Origin: Microbacterium sp. Root166
GTDB lineage: Bacteria; Actinomycetota; Actinomycetes; Actinomycetales; Microbacteriaceae
Direction of reading: 5' to 3'
Length of the DNA: 64,000 nucleotides
Assembly (NCBI RefSeq): GCF_001427145.1
Contig: NZ_LMGL01000001.1
Coordinates: 1,131,241 to 1,195,240, forward strand
The notes beneath the pieces were generated by a model that was not told the origin of the DNA, ran no database searches, and saw only the letters and a list, made by a program, of their open reading frames with translations. The position numbers and the translations under genes were made by a program. Positions 43,133 through 51,917 of this stretch are shown piece by piece; within the stretch, counting starts at the first letter, position 1; every line of letters begins with the position of its first letter.

Positions 43133-44224
43133 TCAGAAGAGCCGTGGCTCAGCGGCGGCGACCGCTGCCTTCGCCCGGCCGCGCGAGGTCATGACCACCG
43201 AGGCCGCGCGCGCGTCGGCCCGCGCGGCCAGGCCGGCGACCGGGGTGCCGCGCGGGTGGTCGTCCTCGGCGTGGCCGCCGAGACCGTGCACCTGCAGCAG
43301 CGGCCGCACGCGCTTGGCGAGCCAGGCGCGGTACGCCTTCGGTGCCGTCGTCGACGCACCCGGGTACAGCCCCAGGTACGAGGAGACGAGTTCCGGGTGC
43401 TCTTGACGGAGCCACTGCATGAACCACTGCTTCGCGCCCGGCCGCAGGTGCAGCGCACCGTAGACGACCCGTGTCGCACCGGCCGCCTTGATGCGGGTGA
43501 GCGCGTCGTCGATCGCGGCGATGGAGTCGGTGAGGTGGGGGAGGATCGGCATGAGGAACACCGTGACGCGGAAGCCGGCCTCGGTCGCCGCCCGCACCGT
43601 TTCGAGACGCGCCTCGGCCGTCGGCGTACCCGGCTCGATGAGATGCTGGAGCGCGTCGTCGAACACCGCGATCGACATGGCCAGCGACACCCGGACGGAC
43701 TGAGCGGCTTCGCGCAGCAGCGGCAGATCCCTGCGCAGCAGGGTGCCTTTGGTGAGGATCGAGAACGGCGTGCCGGACTCGGTGAGCGCACCGACGATGC
43801 CGGGCATGAGCTTGTAGCGACCTTCGGCGCGCTGATACGGATCGGTGTTGGTGCCTAGCATGACGGGCTGGTGGGTCCACGAGCCTCGCCGCAGCTCTCT
43901 CTCGAGCACCTCGGCCACGTTGATCTTCACGATGACCTGCGAGTCGAAGTCGCGCCCCGAATCGAGCTCGAGGTATTCGTGCGTGCCGCGTGCAAAGCAG
44001 TAGACGCAGGCGTGGCTGCATCCGCGGTACGGGTTCACGGTCCAGTCGAAGGGCATCGCCGAGGATCCGGGCACATGATTGAGCGCGGTCTTGGCCAGCA
44101 CCTCGTGGAACGTGACCCCGGCGAACTCGGGAGTCGTCACCGAGCGGACGAGCCCGTTGAGATGCTCGAGGCCGGGCAGGGCCGCGGCATCCGCCACACC
44201 CAGCTCCTGCCCTTGCCATCTCAT
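43133..44224 (-). CDS. Rv2578c-type radical SAM protein
   Basis: A 363-residue protein with the radical SAM cluster motif CX3CX2C: Cys69, Cys73 and Cys76 in RGCSHACVYCFAR. Typical neighbours are NPYRGC, GTNTDPYQRAEGRYKLM, ILTKGTLLRRDLPLL and FLMPILPHLTDS, as in the Mycobacterium Rv2578c and SPL-like families. Function is not established; homologues were proposed to act in DNA or base modification repair. The ATG 44222-44224 has CTGGAG upstream. It is a single gene divergent from the D,D-carboxypeptidase. Confidence 0.87.
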   Translation of the reverse strand: MRWQGQELGVADAAALPGLEHLNGLVRSVTTPEFAGVTFHEVLAKTALNHVPGSSAMPFDWTVNPYRGCSHACVYCFARGTHEYLELDSGRDFDSQVIVKINVAEVLERELRRGSWTHQPVMLGTNTDPYQRAEGRYKLMPGIVGALTESGTPFSILTKGTLLRRDLPLLREAAQSVRVSLAMSIAVFDDALQHLIEPGTPTAEARLETVRAATEAGFRVTVFLMPILPHLTDSIAAIDDALTRIKAAGATRVVYGALHLRPGAKQWFMQWLRQEHPELVSSYLGLYPGASTTAPKAYRAWLAKRVRPLLQVHGLGGHAEDDHPRGTPVAGLAARADARAASVVMTSRGRAKAAVAAAEPRLF

Positions 44225-44344
44225 GACTCCAGGGGAACATATCTTCGATACTTAAGTCAAGTGCCTTGCCGGTGTATAGAACAGGCTGCGCGCGAGGATT
44301 CCCGCTGTCCGCGCGGCTCGAGCGCGGAGGGGCAGAATGGACGG

Positions 44345-45433
44345 GTGACGGCACCCGGACCGCCCGAAACCCCGGTGTCTCGTCGCGCGGCACGGCTGCA
44401 GCGCGAAGAGGCTCTTCGGCGTGCGCCGGGCACGCGTCGTTCCGTTGCCGGGGCAGACGTTCCACCGCCGGCCGAAGGGCTCGTCACCACTCCGCCCGCC
44501 CGCCATGTGCGGTCGCCGCGGCGCGCACGCATCGCCCTCACGGCCGCGATCGCGGGCGCGCTGCTGATCGCCTCGACCGCCGCCGTGACGTCCATGGTCT
44601 CCGGCGGGGCCGGCGCGAGCGACGAAAGCGCCGCGGCCGCCTCGCTCTCCCTCGCACCGCCGACCGTCGCCACGCTCCCCGTGCCGAAGGTCGAACAGGC
44701 ACCGGCGTCGACCGACATCTGCGCGCTGCCCGAGCTGACGGCAGCGCTCGAGGCCCACGATGACGCCGGCGTGGTCGCCGCCGCCGGTGGCGGCGAGGCG
44801 TTCCGCAGCGCCGTCGCCAGCGGCACCGCCCCGTGCATCGACCTCGCCGACCCGTCCCGCGTGTGGGCCGTCGTGAACAAGGCGCGCGCGTACGCGCCGA
44901 TCGACTATCGCCCGCTCGGACTCGTCCACCCCGAGGGCGTGCGAACGGCGGAGGGCGGTTCGCTTCGCACGGATGCCGCCGCCGCTCTCACCGTGATGGT
45001 CGCGGCCGCGCGCACGGAGGCGGCCGGCGAGGTCGCGCTCGAGAGCGGCTTCCGCTCGTTCGAGGCGCAGCAGCGCACGTACGCCCGCCATGTCGCCGAG
45101 CGGGGTGCCGCCGCCGATCTGGTGAGTGCCCGCCCGGGGCACAGCGAGCATCAGTCCGGCCTCGCCGCGGATGTCGTCGGCTGCGCAGGCAGCTGCGGGA
45201 CGTTCGACGACTTCGCGGCCAGCTCGCAGGGCCAGTGGGTCGCCGCCAATTCGTGGGAGTACGGGTGGATCGTGCGCTACGTCCCGGACGGCAGCGATGT
45301 CACGGGCTATTCGCCCGAGGCCTGGCACCTCCGCTACGTCGGGCCCGAGCTGGCGCGGGCGTATCACGAGGGCAGCTGGACGTCGCTCGAGGAGTTCTTC
45401 GGTCTTCCGGCGGCGCCGGACTACGCCGGCTGA
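44345..45433 (+). CDS. M15-family D-alanyl-D-alanine carboxypeptidase, membrane anchored
   Basis: A 362-residue protein with an arginine-rich cytoplasmic N-terminus of about 60 residues, one membrane helix (about 65-87, IALTAAIAGALLIASTAAV) and an external VanY-like domain. Metal and catalytic motifs are SEHQSGLAAD (SxHxxGxAxD) and SPEAWHLRYV (ExWH). It would trim peptidoglycan stem peptides. The GTG start lies 6 nt after CAGAAT (44333-44338), consistent with leaderless transcription. Confidence 0.87.
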   Translation: MTAPGPPETPVSRRAARLQREEALRRAPGTRRSVAGADVPPPAEGLVTTPPARHVRSPRRARIALTAAIAGALLIASTAAVTSMVSGGAGASDESAAAASLSLAPPTVATLPVPKVEQAPASTDICALPELTAALEAHDDAGVVAAAGGGEAFRSAVASGTAPCIDLADPSRVWAVVNKARAYAPIDYRPLGLVHPEGVRTAEGGSLRTDAAAALTVMVAAARTEAAGEVALESGFRSFEAQQRTYARHVAERGAAADLVSARPGHSEHQSGLAADVVGCAGSCGTFDDFAASSQGQWVAANSWEYGWIVRYVPDGSDVTGYSPEAWHLRYVGPELARAYHEGSWTSLEEFFGLPAAPDYAG

Positions 45434-45608
45434 GCCCGGTGGAGGCATCCCACAAACGGCGAGACGCAGTTCCACGTTCCTTAGGATCCGATCTCACATC
45501 GCACCCCCGTCACGCCCGTGCCGTGAATATCATCGTCGGAGGACTGCCCGGTGCGGTCGCAGGCGATCAGCCGCCCGCGCAGGGCTCGAAGACGAGAGGA
45601 AGGCGCAC

Positions 45609-46772
45609 ATGGAGCGCAACATCTACGACGAGGATCACGAGGCGTTCCGCGACGTCGTCAAGGAGTTCATCAAGCGCTATGCGTCCGATGAGAAGCGCCG
45701 CCAGTGGGATGCCGCCGGCGAGATCGACCGGGCGACGATGCTCGCGGCCGGCGAGGCCGGCGTCATCGGCCTGTCGGTGCCGGAGGAGTTCGGCGGCGCC
45801 GGAATGCTGCAGGACTACCGCTTCCGCTCGATCGTGCTCGAAGAGACCATCGGCGCAGGGCTCGGCTCGCTCGCGGGTGCGCTCGGGATCCAGGACGACC
45901 TCGCGATCCCCTACGTCGTGCACATGGGCACCCAGGAGCAGAAGGAGAAGTGGCTGCCGGGGATGGCCACCGGCGAGATCCTCGGCGCTCTCGCGATGAC
46001 CGAGCCCGGTGCGGGCAGCGACCTGCGCGGCATCAAGACGACCGCGAAGAAGGTCGACGGCGGCTACATCGTCAACGGCGCCAAGACGTTCATCTCGTCG
46101 GGCAAGACCGCCGACATGGTCGTGACCTTCGTCAAGACCGGTGAGGGCAACCGCCCGGACGCCTTCAGCCTGCTGATCCTCGAGGACGGCATGGAGGGCT
46201 TCGACCACGGCAAGAAGCTCGAGAAGATGGGCTTCCACGGCTGGGACACCGCCGAGATGTCGTTCGTCGACGTCTTCGTGCCGGAGGCGAACCTCATCGG
46301 CGGCAAGGAGGGGCTCGGCTTCATCCAGCTCATGATGAACCTGCCCCTCGAGCGCCTCTCCATCGGGGTTGCGGCTGCCGCGGCCGGTGAGGCGGCATTC
46401 GCCTGGACGCGCGACTATGTGATCAGCCGCGAGGCCTTCGGCGAGCGCATCGCCGACTTCCAGAACACCCGCTTCAAGCTCGCCGACATGGCCACGACGG
46501 TCGACGTGATGTGGACCTATGTCGACCGCGCCATGATGCTCTACAAGGACGAGAAGCTCACGGCCGAAGAGGCCGCGAAGGTCAAGTTCTGGACGACCGA
46601 CCGCGAGGCCGAGCTGCTCGACGTCGGCGTTCAGCTGCACGGCGGCTACGGCTACATCACCGAGTACCCGATCGCCCGCGCCTACCTCGACGCCCGCGTG
46701 CACCGCATCTACGGCGGCACGAACGAGATCATGCGCGACCTCGTCTCGCGTCAGATCGTCGGCAAGCGCTAG
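45609..46772 (+). CDS. Acyl-CoA dehydrogenase
   Basis: A 387-residue flavoenzyme that forms a trans-2-enoyl-CoA. Signatures are AMTEPGAGSDLRGIKTTA (FAD/substrate loop), SREAFGERIADFQNTRFKLADMA, QLHGGYGYITEYPIARAY and VHRIYGGTNEIMRDL. Chain-length specificity cannot be read. The ATG follows AGAGGAAGG. It is a single gene ended by a hairpin (46797-46843), with 175 bp of unassigned upstream DNA. Confidence 0.92.
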   Translation: MERNIYDEDHEAFRDVVKEFIKRYASDEKRRQWDAAGEIDRATMLAAGEAGVIGLSVPEEFGGAGMLQDYRFRSIVLEETIGAGLGSLAGALGIQDDLAIPYVVHMGTQEQKEKWLPGMATGEILGALAMTEPGAGSDLRGIKTTAKKVDGGYIVNGAKTFISSGKTADMVVTFVKTGEGNRPDAFSLLILEDGMEGFDHGKKLEKMGFHGWDTAEMSFVDVFVPEANLIGGKEGLGFIQLMMNLPLERLSIGVAAAAAGEAAFAWTRDYVISREAFGERIADFQNTRFKLADMATTVDVMWTYVDRAMMLYKDEKLTAEEAAKVKFWTTDREAELLDVGVQLHGGYGYITEYPIARAYLDARVHRIYGGTNEIMRDLVSRQIVGKR

Positions 46773-46796
46773 CGCGCACTGGCCGGCTGACTGAAT

Positions 46797-46843
46797 CGGA
46801 TGCCGCGGCCCGGCCCCTTCGGGGGTTCGGGTCGCGGCATCCG
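46797..46843 (+). terminator. Intrinsic terminator after the acyl-CoA dehydrogenase gene
   Basis: CGGATGCCGCG (46797-46807) pairs with CGCGGCATCCG (46833-46843); an inner GCCCGG/TCGGG-type pairing shortens the loop. It contains both orientations of the recurring GGATGCCGC word. Confidence 0.78.
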
Positions 46844-46888
46844 GCGTTGATGGTGACAGGTGTCGGCGGCCGGTGCGACGATGTGGCG

Positions 46889-47287
46889 ATGACCAGGTTC
46901 ACGATCGATGCGCCGACTCTGCTGCGGCTGATCCGGGACGACGCCGAGCCCGCCTCGGGGCACAGCCTCGTCGGGCCGGCGGCGCTGAGGTCGGACGTCC
47001 TGACGCTGCTGTACGCGGAGGTCCGGGCCGGCACGCTCGACGAACCGACGGCCCGGGAGCAGCTCGAGAAGCTGGCGTCGGTGAAGATCCGGCTGCTCGG
47101 TGACCGGGTCTCGCGAGCGGTGGCTTTCACGCTGGCACGGCAGCTCGACCTGGACGAGATCGGTCCGGCGGAGTACCTGGCGGTGGCTTCGCTGCAGTCC
47201 GATGCGCTGATCACGGACGACCCGGCGCTGCAATCGGCGGCGGACGGCATCGTTTCCCTCGCGCGGTACGAAGACCTGGTGAGCTGA
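46889..47287 (+). CDS. PIN-domain protein (VapC-like)
   Basis: A 132-residue protein. FTIDAPTLLRLIRDDA places an Asp like the first PIN acidic residue, LTLLYAEVRAG supplies a Glu, and LQSDALITDDPALQSAADG supplies the C-terminal Asp residues. Family members are toxin-like ribonucleases, but no antitoxin gene precedes it here. It matches a stand-alone actinobacterial VapC-like group. Confidence 0.75.
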   Translation: MTRFTIDAPTLLRLIRDDAEPASGHSLVGPAALRSDVLTLLYAEVRAGTLDEPTAREQLEKLASVKIRLLGDRVSRAVAFTLARQLDLDEIGPAEYLAVASLQSDALITDDPALQSAADGIVSLARYEDLVS

Positions 47288-47302
47288 ACCGGCGGGGTCG
47301 CC

Positions 47303-48583
47303 CTAGAACGGCGGCGGATCCCCGGGCACGAACCGAAGTGTCGGCGCAGGCGAATCGACGTACCTGCGGTGGGTCGGACTCGTCCACTCGAGCACGCCTC
47401 CGCCGACCTGCTTCACCGTCCACGTGCTCGCGTGCTTGAGCACGTGGTGTCTTCGGCAGAGGTGCGCGAGGTTGTCCTCGCGCGTCGCGCCACCAAGCGC
47501 CGCGTCGTGGGTGTGGTCGATGTCAGACCGCCGTGCTGCCGTACGGCATCCCGGGAACCTGCAGTGCTCATCGCGCACGCGCAGGAATCGCCGCAGCTCT
47601 TCCGTGGGTCGATACCGGTCGACGGCGAGTACGGCTCCGGTGATCGGATGCGTCAGCACGCGATCCCACCCCGGCGCTCCGGCCGTCAGCCGCTTCGCCG
47701 TGTCCAGATCGATCGGGCCCTGACCTGCCAGCGTGGCGGGCGCGTTTCCGCTGCCGAGCAGCGTGAGTACCGGCACAGTGATCTGAACCGTTGCAGCGAT
47801 AGCATCCAGACCTTCGCCGTGTCCGGCGGGAGTGCCTGACAGGGCGAGGTCGCAGACGACGTCGGCCCGCAACTCGTCGATCGACCGAGGATCGGCCGGG
47901 GCTGCGGCATCCGATTCCGCAGTCGACTGTCGAATTGCCAGGGCCATCGACGTGAGCCGGTCATGGATGCCGTGGGCCAGCGCCGCAGGCAGCACGGAGA
48001 ACAACTCGGCCATGCCGTCGTCGAGGTCGGTGACGACCACACGGCGACGGCTCCGCGCTTCGGCATGGCGCTCGTCGACGCAGCGCGACCGGGCACGCTC
48101 GGCCAGCATGCGCGCGATCGGGCGCAACCGACCCGGGGTTTCGCTGAGCGCCCGCCCGATGACCTGCGCCTCGTACTCGGCGCGAGCATCGTCGTCCTCG
48201 ATCGATCCGCCGGCCTCGGTGATGGCTGCGACGTGGGCTCGCGAGATGCGCCCATCGCCGAGAGCGGCGAGGGTTGCGGGAAAGCGCCCGGCAAGTGCGT
48301 GCGCGTCGGAGAGCTGGCGCTGAACGGATCGATCGCTGATGCGCAGTGCGGTGGCGATCTCGGCGGCTATCGAGCGAAGGGGCATGTCGGATGCCGCGGA
48401 TTCGGCCGGGCGGCGTGCCGCCTGCTCATCGGCCAGCGAGACCGCCGCGGCCAGCATCGTCGTCTCGAACGCCTGCAGCGCGGCGATCGCGGTGCGGGTC
48501 TGGACGATGCTCTCGACGAGTCCCTTCACCAGCGCGCACTCGTCCTCGTTCGAGGTCGGGAGTGCTTCCGGCGAGGGGTTCAC
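47303..48583 (-). CDS. DUF222/HNH endonuclease-domain protein
   Basis: A 426-residue protein with an N-terminal helical DUF222 domain (about 20-300) and a C-terminal HNH domain: CRFPGCRTAARRSDIDHTHD and NLAHLCRRHHVLKH, with the Cys pairs and the HNH His/Asn/His residues. These are abundant, often multicopy, in Actinobacteria; their role is unclear (13E12-repeat-like mobile or phage-related origin is suspected). The start is GTG 48581-48583. Confidence 0.87.
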   Translation of the reverse strand: MNPSPEALPTSNEDECALVKGLVESIVQTRTAIAALQAFETTMLAAAVSLADEQAARRPAESAASDMPLRSIAAEIATALRISDRSVQRQLSDAHALAGRFPATLAALGDGRISRAHVAAITEAGGSIEDDDARAEYEAQVIGRALSETPGRLRPIARMLAERARSRCVDERHAEARSRRRVVVTDLDDGMAELFSVLPAALAHGIHDRLTSMALAIRQSTAESDAAAPADPRSIDELRADVVCDLALSGTPAGHGEGLDAIAATVQITVPVLTLLGSGNAPATLAGQGPIDLDTAKRLTAGAPGWDRVLTHPITGAVLAVDRYRPTEELRRFLRVRDEHCRFPGCRTAARRSDIDHTHDAALGGATREDNLAHLCRRHHVLKHASTWTVKQVGGGVLEWTSPTHRRYVDSPAPTLRFVPGDPPPF

Positions 48584-48636
48584 ATTCCTATTCTGACCAG
48601 GGGTTCCGATATTGCGCGGCGTCCGCCCGGCCGGCC

Positions 48637-49434
48637 TCAGTCCAAGCGCCAGGCGTGTGACTCGAGGTGCGAGCCCGCCTGCGGTCCCATCTGCAGCATC
48701 CCGCCGTCCACGGCGTACGACGCGCCCGTGACGTACGAGGCCTCGGCCGAGGCCAGGAACGCCACCACGGCAGCGACCTCCCGCGCGTCGCCGGGCCGGC
48801 CGAGCGGAACGCCGGGCCGGTCGACGCCGTGCGGGTCCACGTCCTCCTGGTCGGTCATCGGCGTCGCGATCTCACCCGGCGCGACCGAGTTCGCGGTGAT
48901 GCCCTGCCGTCCGAGCTCGAGCGCGATGGTCTTCATGAGCCCGCCGAGTCCGTGCTTCGCGGCGTCGTAGGCGGCCGAGCCCACCCGCGGCTGATGCTCG
49001 TGGACGCTCGTGATCGCGATGAGCCGTCCGCCCTCACCGCCGCCCGTCATGTGACGTGCGGCGCGCTGCAGGCAGACGAAGGCCGCCTCGAGGTCGACCG
49101 CCACGGTGTGCCGCCACTGGTCGAGGGTGAGCTCGAGGAACGGCGCATTGTCGCCCGTGCCGGCGTTGTTCACGAAGACGTCCAGGCCGCCCAGTTCGGC
49201 GGCGAGGTCGTCGATCACGTCGCCGCAGCCGGGAATGTCGGTCGCATCGAAACGCCGGACGACCGCCCGTCGCCCGAGCGCCTCGACTTCACGCGCGGTG
49301 TCTCTCGCGCCTTGTTCATCGGTGTGCCAGGTGATGCCGACATCCATGCCGTCGGCGGCGAGCGCGACGGCCGTCGCCTTTCCGATGCCCGAGTCGGAGC
49401 CGGTCACGATTGCGCGCGTGGGTGTGAAGGTCAT
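48637..49434 (-). CDS. Short-chain dehydrogenase/reductase (3-oxoacyl-ACP reductase-like)
   Basis: A 265-residue classical SDR. TGSDSGIGKA binds the NAD(P) cofactor, NNAG and the catalytic Ser-Tyr-Lys (ITSVHEHQ, YDAAKHGLGG) are present, and the C-terminus SYVTGASYAVDGGML is typical. Sequence is closest in look to glucose dehydrogenase or ketoacyl reductase-type oxidoreductases. Substrate is unknown. Confidence 0.9.
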   Translation of the reverse strand: MTFTPTRAIVTGSDSGIGKATAVALAADGMDVGITWHTDEQGARDTAREVEALGRRAVVRRFDATDIPGCGDVIDDLAAELGGLDVFVNNAGTGDNAPFLELTLDQWRHTVAVDLEAAFVCLQRAARHMTGGGEGGRLIAITSVHEHQPRVGSAAYDAAKHGLGGLMKTIALELGRQGITANSVAPGEIATPMTDQEDVDPHGVDRPGVPLGRPGDAREVAAVVAFLASAEASYVTGASYAVDGGMLQMGPQAGSHLESHAWRLD

Positions 49435-49485
49435 GCCCCCGAGGCTCGCCCGCCACCGAGGCGCACGAAACGGGGTTGACACGAG

Positions 49486-49535
49486 CGGATGCCGCGACCT
49501 GCGCCCCGGTGGAGGGGCGTCAGCCGCGGCATCCG
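49486..49535 (-). terminator. Intrinsic terminator of the ECF transporter operon
   Basis: CGGATGCCGCG (49486-49496) and CGCGGCATCCG (49525-49535) form the outer stem, and CGCCCC (49502-49507) with GGGGCG (49514-49519) the inner stem. It lies 10 bp past the stop of the last ECF gene. Confidence 0.75.
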
Positions 49536-49544
49536 ACTCCGGTG

Positions 49545-50117
49545 TCAGTGCTGTCCGGCCGGACCGTCCCCACGACCGAGGCCGCGACCGGCGAGGCTGC
49601 GTCGCCGCGCGACCCGGGCCACACCCGCGCGCTTGAGGCGATCGGCGATGAGGATGCCGAGGGCGACCCCCGCGACGCAGCCGGCGACCGTCAATGCGAA
49701 GAACCCGACCAGCGCCCAGACCGGCATCGACCACAGGTCGAACGACGCGGCGGCCAGCACCGGGTAGATCAGCCCGACGAAGACGGCGCCGGCGTAGTAC
49801 TGCCAGGTGCGCCACGACCGGTAGAGCGCGACGATGAAGGCGAGCTCGGCGAAGAACGCCCACCAGATCGCGGCGCCGATGAACGGGAAGACGACGAGGC
49901 CCGAGAGCACGCCGACGAGGATGCCTGCCAGCGGACGCTCGAGGAGTCGCAGGGCGACCGTCGCGGGCAGCAGCCAGAGTCCGGCGAGGGCGGCCGATGC
50001 GAACGGCACCGTGGCGAACAGGACCGTCGAGGCCCAGCCGGCGCCCCACAGCAGCACGCCGCCTGCGACGCCGATCGCGGCGCAGGTGAGCAGGAAAGCG
50101 GTCGTGACGCGGTTCAT
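49545..50117 (-). CDS. ECF transporter S component, YkoE-like (copy 2)
   Basis: A 190-residue membrane protein with about five helices. It starts MNRVTTAFLLTCAAIGVAGGVL, strikingly like the other copy at 53791-54342 (STSVLLTCAAIGVAAGVL). YkoE proteins bind the substrate in ECF importers; the founding Bacillus protein takes up a thiamine precursor. No TPP riboswitch is visible here. It overlaps the siderophore-interacting protein gene by four bases and is the last gene of the operon. Confidence 0.75.
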   Translation of the reverse strand: MNRVTTAFLLTCAAIGVAGGVLLWGAGWASTVLFATVPFASAALAGLWLLPATVALRLLERPLAGILVGVLSGLVVFPFIGAAIWWAFFAELAFIVALYRSWRTWQYYAGAVFVGLIYPVLAAASFDLWSMPVWALVGFFALTVAGCVAGVALGILIADRLKRAGVARVARRRSLAGRGLGRGDGPAGQH

Positions 50118-50989
50118 GCGTGGGCCTCCGCCGTGGCGAGCTGCGACTTGGGGGTGGGGGATGCCGCGCCGACGCGCCAGTAGCCGCAGAAGCTCACGAG
50201 GTCCTTCGAGACGCCGCGCTCTCCGACGAGGTGACGGCGGGCCTCGGTCGGCAGCGCCTGCTCGCCGACGATGTACGCGTGGAACGGGGCATCCGGAAGG
50301 GTCGCCGTCTGGAGCGCCGCGAGGGCGGGCGTTCCAGGCTTGACGTCGTGCTCGCGCACGATCCACTGCACCGAGACTCCGGCCGGATGCGGGAACTCGA
50401 GGGCGTCCTCGGCCGAGGGGACCTCGACGATCACGACGCCGGTCGCGGTCTCCGGCAGTGACGCGCAGACCCCGGCGATCGCGGGAAGGCCGGTCTCGTC
50501 GGCCACGAGCACAACGCGATCGGTGCCGCGCTCGGGGTTGAAGGCGAGGCCCTCGTCGATGATGACGACGCTCTCGCCGGCCTCGCACGTCTCGGCCCAC
50601 CGCGAGGCGGGACCGGCGGTGCCCTCCTCGGCGGAGCCGTGCAGCACGAAGTCCACGTCGATCTCGGCACCGCGCTCGGCCGTCGCCGAGCGATAGGCGC
50701 GCACGGTGTAGTTGCGCATGACCGGGCGGACCCCGTCCGGGATGCGCAGGTAGCGGAGGTAGCCGAACATCTTGTTCGCCTTGGCGGGGAGGCGGTCGAG
50801 GCCCTCGTCGCCGCCGAGCGGCAGGAAGAGGCGGAACCACTGGTCGTAGCCCATCGGCCGGAAGCGGTCGATCTCGCCCCCGCCGAGGGTGATGCGCATC
50901 CAGTGCGGCGAGAGACGCTCCCGGCGGAGCACCGTGAGATGCACCAGCCCGGACGTTTCGGGTTTCACGAGTCTGCTGGCGAGCGCCAT
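50114..50989 (-). CDS. Siderophore-interacting FAD-binding reductase (SIP family)
   Basis: A 291-residue protein. An N-terminal FAD-binding barrel with RNYTVRAYR and a C-terminal NAD(P)-binding part with VVLVADETGLPAIAGVC and a GYWRVGAA ending match the SIP/ViuB family. These enzymes reduce ferric siderophores and release iron inside the cell. It lies between the EcfT gene (49 bp upstream) and an S component (4-bp overlap). Confidence 0.87.
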   Translation of the reverse strand: MALASRLVKPETSGLVHLTVLRRERLSPHWMRITLGGGEIDRFRPMGYDQWFRLFLPLGGDEGLDRLPAKANKMFGYLRYLRIPDGVRPVMRNYTVRAYRSATAERGAEIDVDFVLHGSAEEGTAGPASRWAETCEAGESVVIIDEGLAFNPERGTDRVVLVADETGLPAIAGVCASLPETATGVVIVEVPSAEDALEFPHPAGVSVQWIVREHDVKPGTPALAALQTATLPDAPFHAYIVGEQALPTEARRHLVGERGVSKDLVSFCGYWRVGAASPTPKSQLATAEAHA

Positions 50990-51038
50990 GGGTCCTCCGT
51001 CGGGAAAGGGTCGATCACAGGGGTGAGGGGCGCGGCGG

Positions 51039-51917
51039 TCATGCCAGCCCCCAGGGAAACAAGGTCCACGCGATGATGGCCGACACGGCCCACAGCAGCA
51101 CGATGAACACGACGTCGCGTGCGCGGAACGGCACGAGGTGCCGCTCGGTGCGGTCGGGGTAGGCGCCGAACGCGCGGGCGTCCATCGCGAGCGCCACGCG
51201 CTCGGCGTGCCGGATCGCCCCGGCCAGCAGCGGCACGATGTAGCCGAACCACCGCGCGACCGCGGCGAAGGGCCCGCGCCCGCCGTGGGCGCCGCGCACC
51301 CGGTGAGCCTGACGGATGACGTCGAGCTCGTGGCCGAACCGAGGGACGAAGCGGAACGCCGCCAGCGCCGTGTAGCCGATCCGGTAGGGAACTCGCAGCT
51401 GCTGCACGCTCGCGCGCACCACGTCGGGTCCGGCGGTGGACAGCCCGGCGATGAGCGTGAGCGCGACGATGGCCGCGATGCGCAGGCCCGTGGCCATGCC
51501 GACCTCGAGCGCGCCGCCGTAGAGCGTCCATTCGCCGATCTGCCAGATGACGACGGACTGATCGACGCGCGACGCGTCGGTCCACAGCGAGAAGCTCAGG
51601 CCGATGAGCGCCGCGCCGAGCGGGAGCGCGACGAGAAGCAGGACCAGTCGTCGGGTGAAGCTCACGCCGACGAGGAGGATCGCGTACGCGAGCAGAAGGA
51701 AGGCGGCCGGGGTGGCCAGGTCGCGGACGAAGACCAGCAGCACGATCGCCGGGATCGGCGCGGCGAGCTTGGCGAGCGGGTTGAGCGGGTACAGGAACCG
51801 CACCGGCGAGGCCGCGACGCGCTGAGCGTACGGGTCGACGGGGGCATGCACGCCCTGTGCCGCGGTGAGGGGCTCCACGGTGCTCTTTTCCACCGCGTTC
51901 ATCTCGGAAGCGGTCAT
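51039..51917 (-). CDS. ECF transporter transmembrane component (EcfT/YkoC-like)
   Basis: A 292-residue protein. A 50-residue soluble N-terminus precedes about five to six helices. The coupling helices carry the EcfT Ala-Arg-x signatures (QAHRVRGA, MDARAFGAYPDRT) that dock onto the ATPases. It would rotate the S component in the membrane. Its start overlaps the ATPase stop by four bases. Confidence 0.85.
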   Translation of the reverse strand: MTASEMNAVEKSTVEPLTAAQGVHAPVDPYAQRVAASPVRFLYPLNPLAKLAAPIPAIVLLVFVRDLATPAAFLLLAYAILLVGVSFTRRLVLLLVALPLGAALIGLSFSLWTDASRVDQSVVIWQIGEWTLYGGALEVGMATGLRIAAIVALTLIAGLSTAGPDVVRASVQQLRVPYRIGYTALAAFRFVPRFGHELDVIRQAHRVRGAHGGRGPFAAVARWFGYIVPLLAGAIRHAERVALAMDARAFGAYPDRTERHLVPFRARDVVFIVLLWAVSAIIAWTLFPWGLA

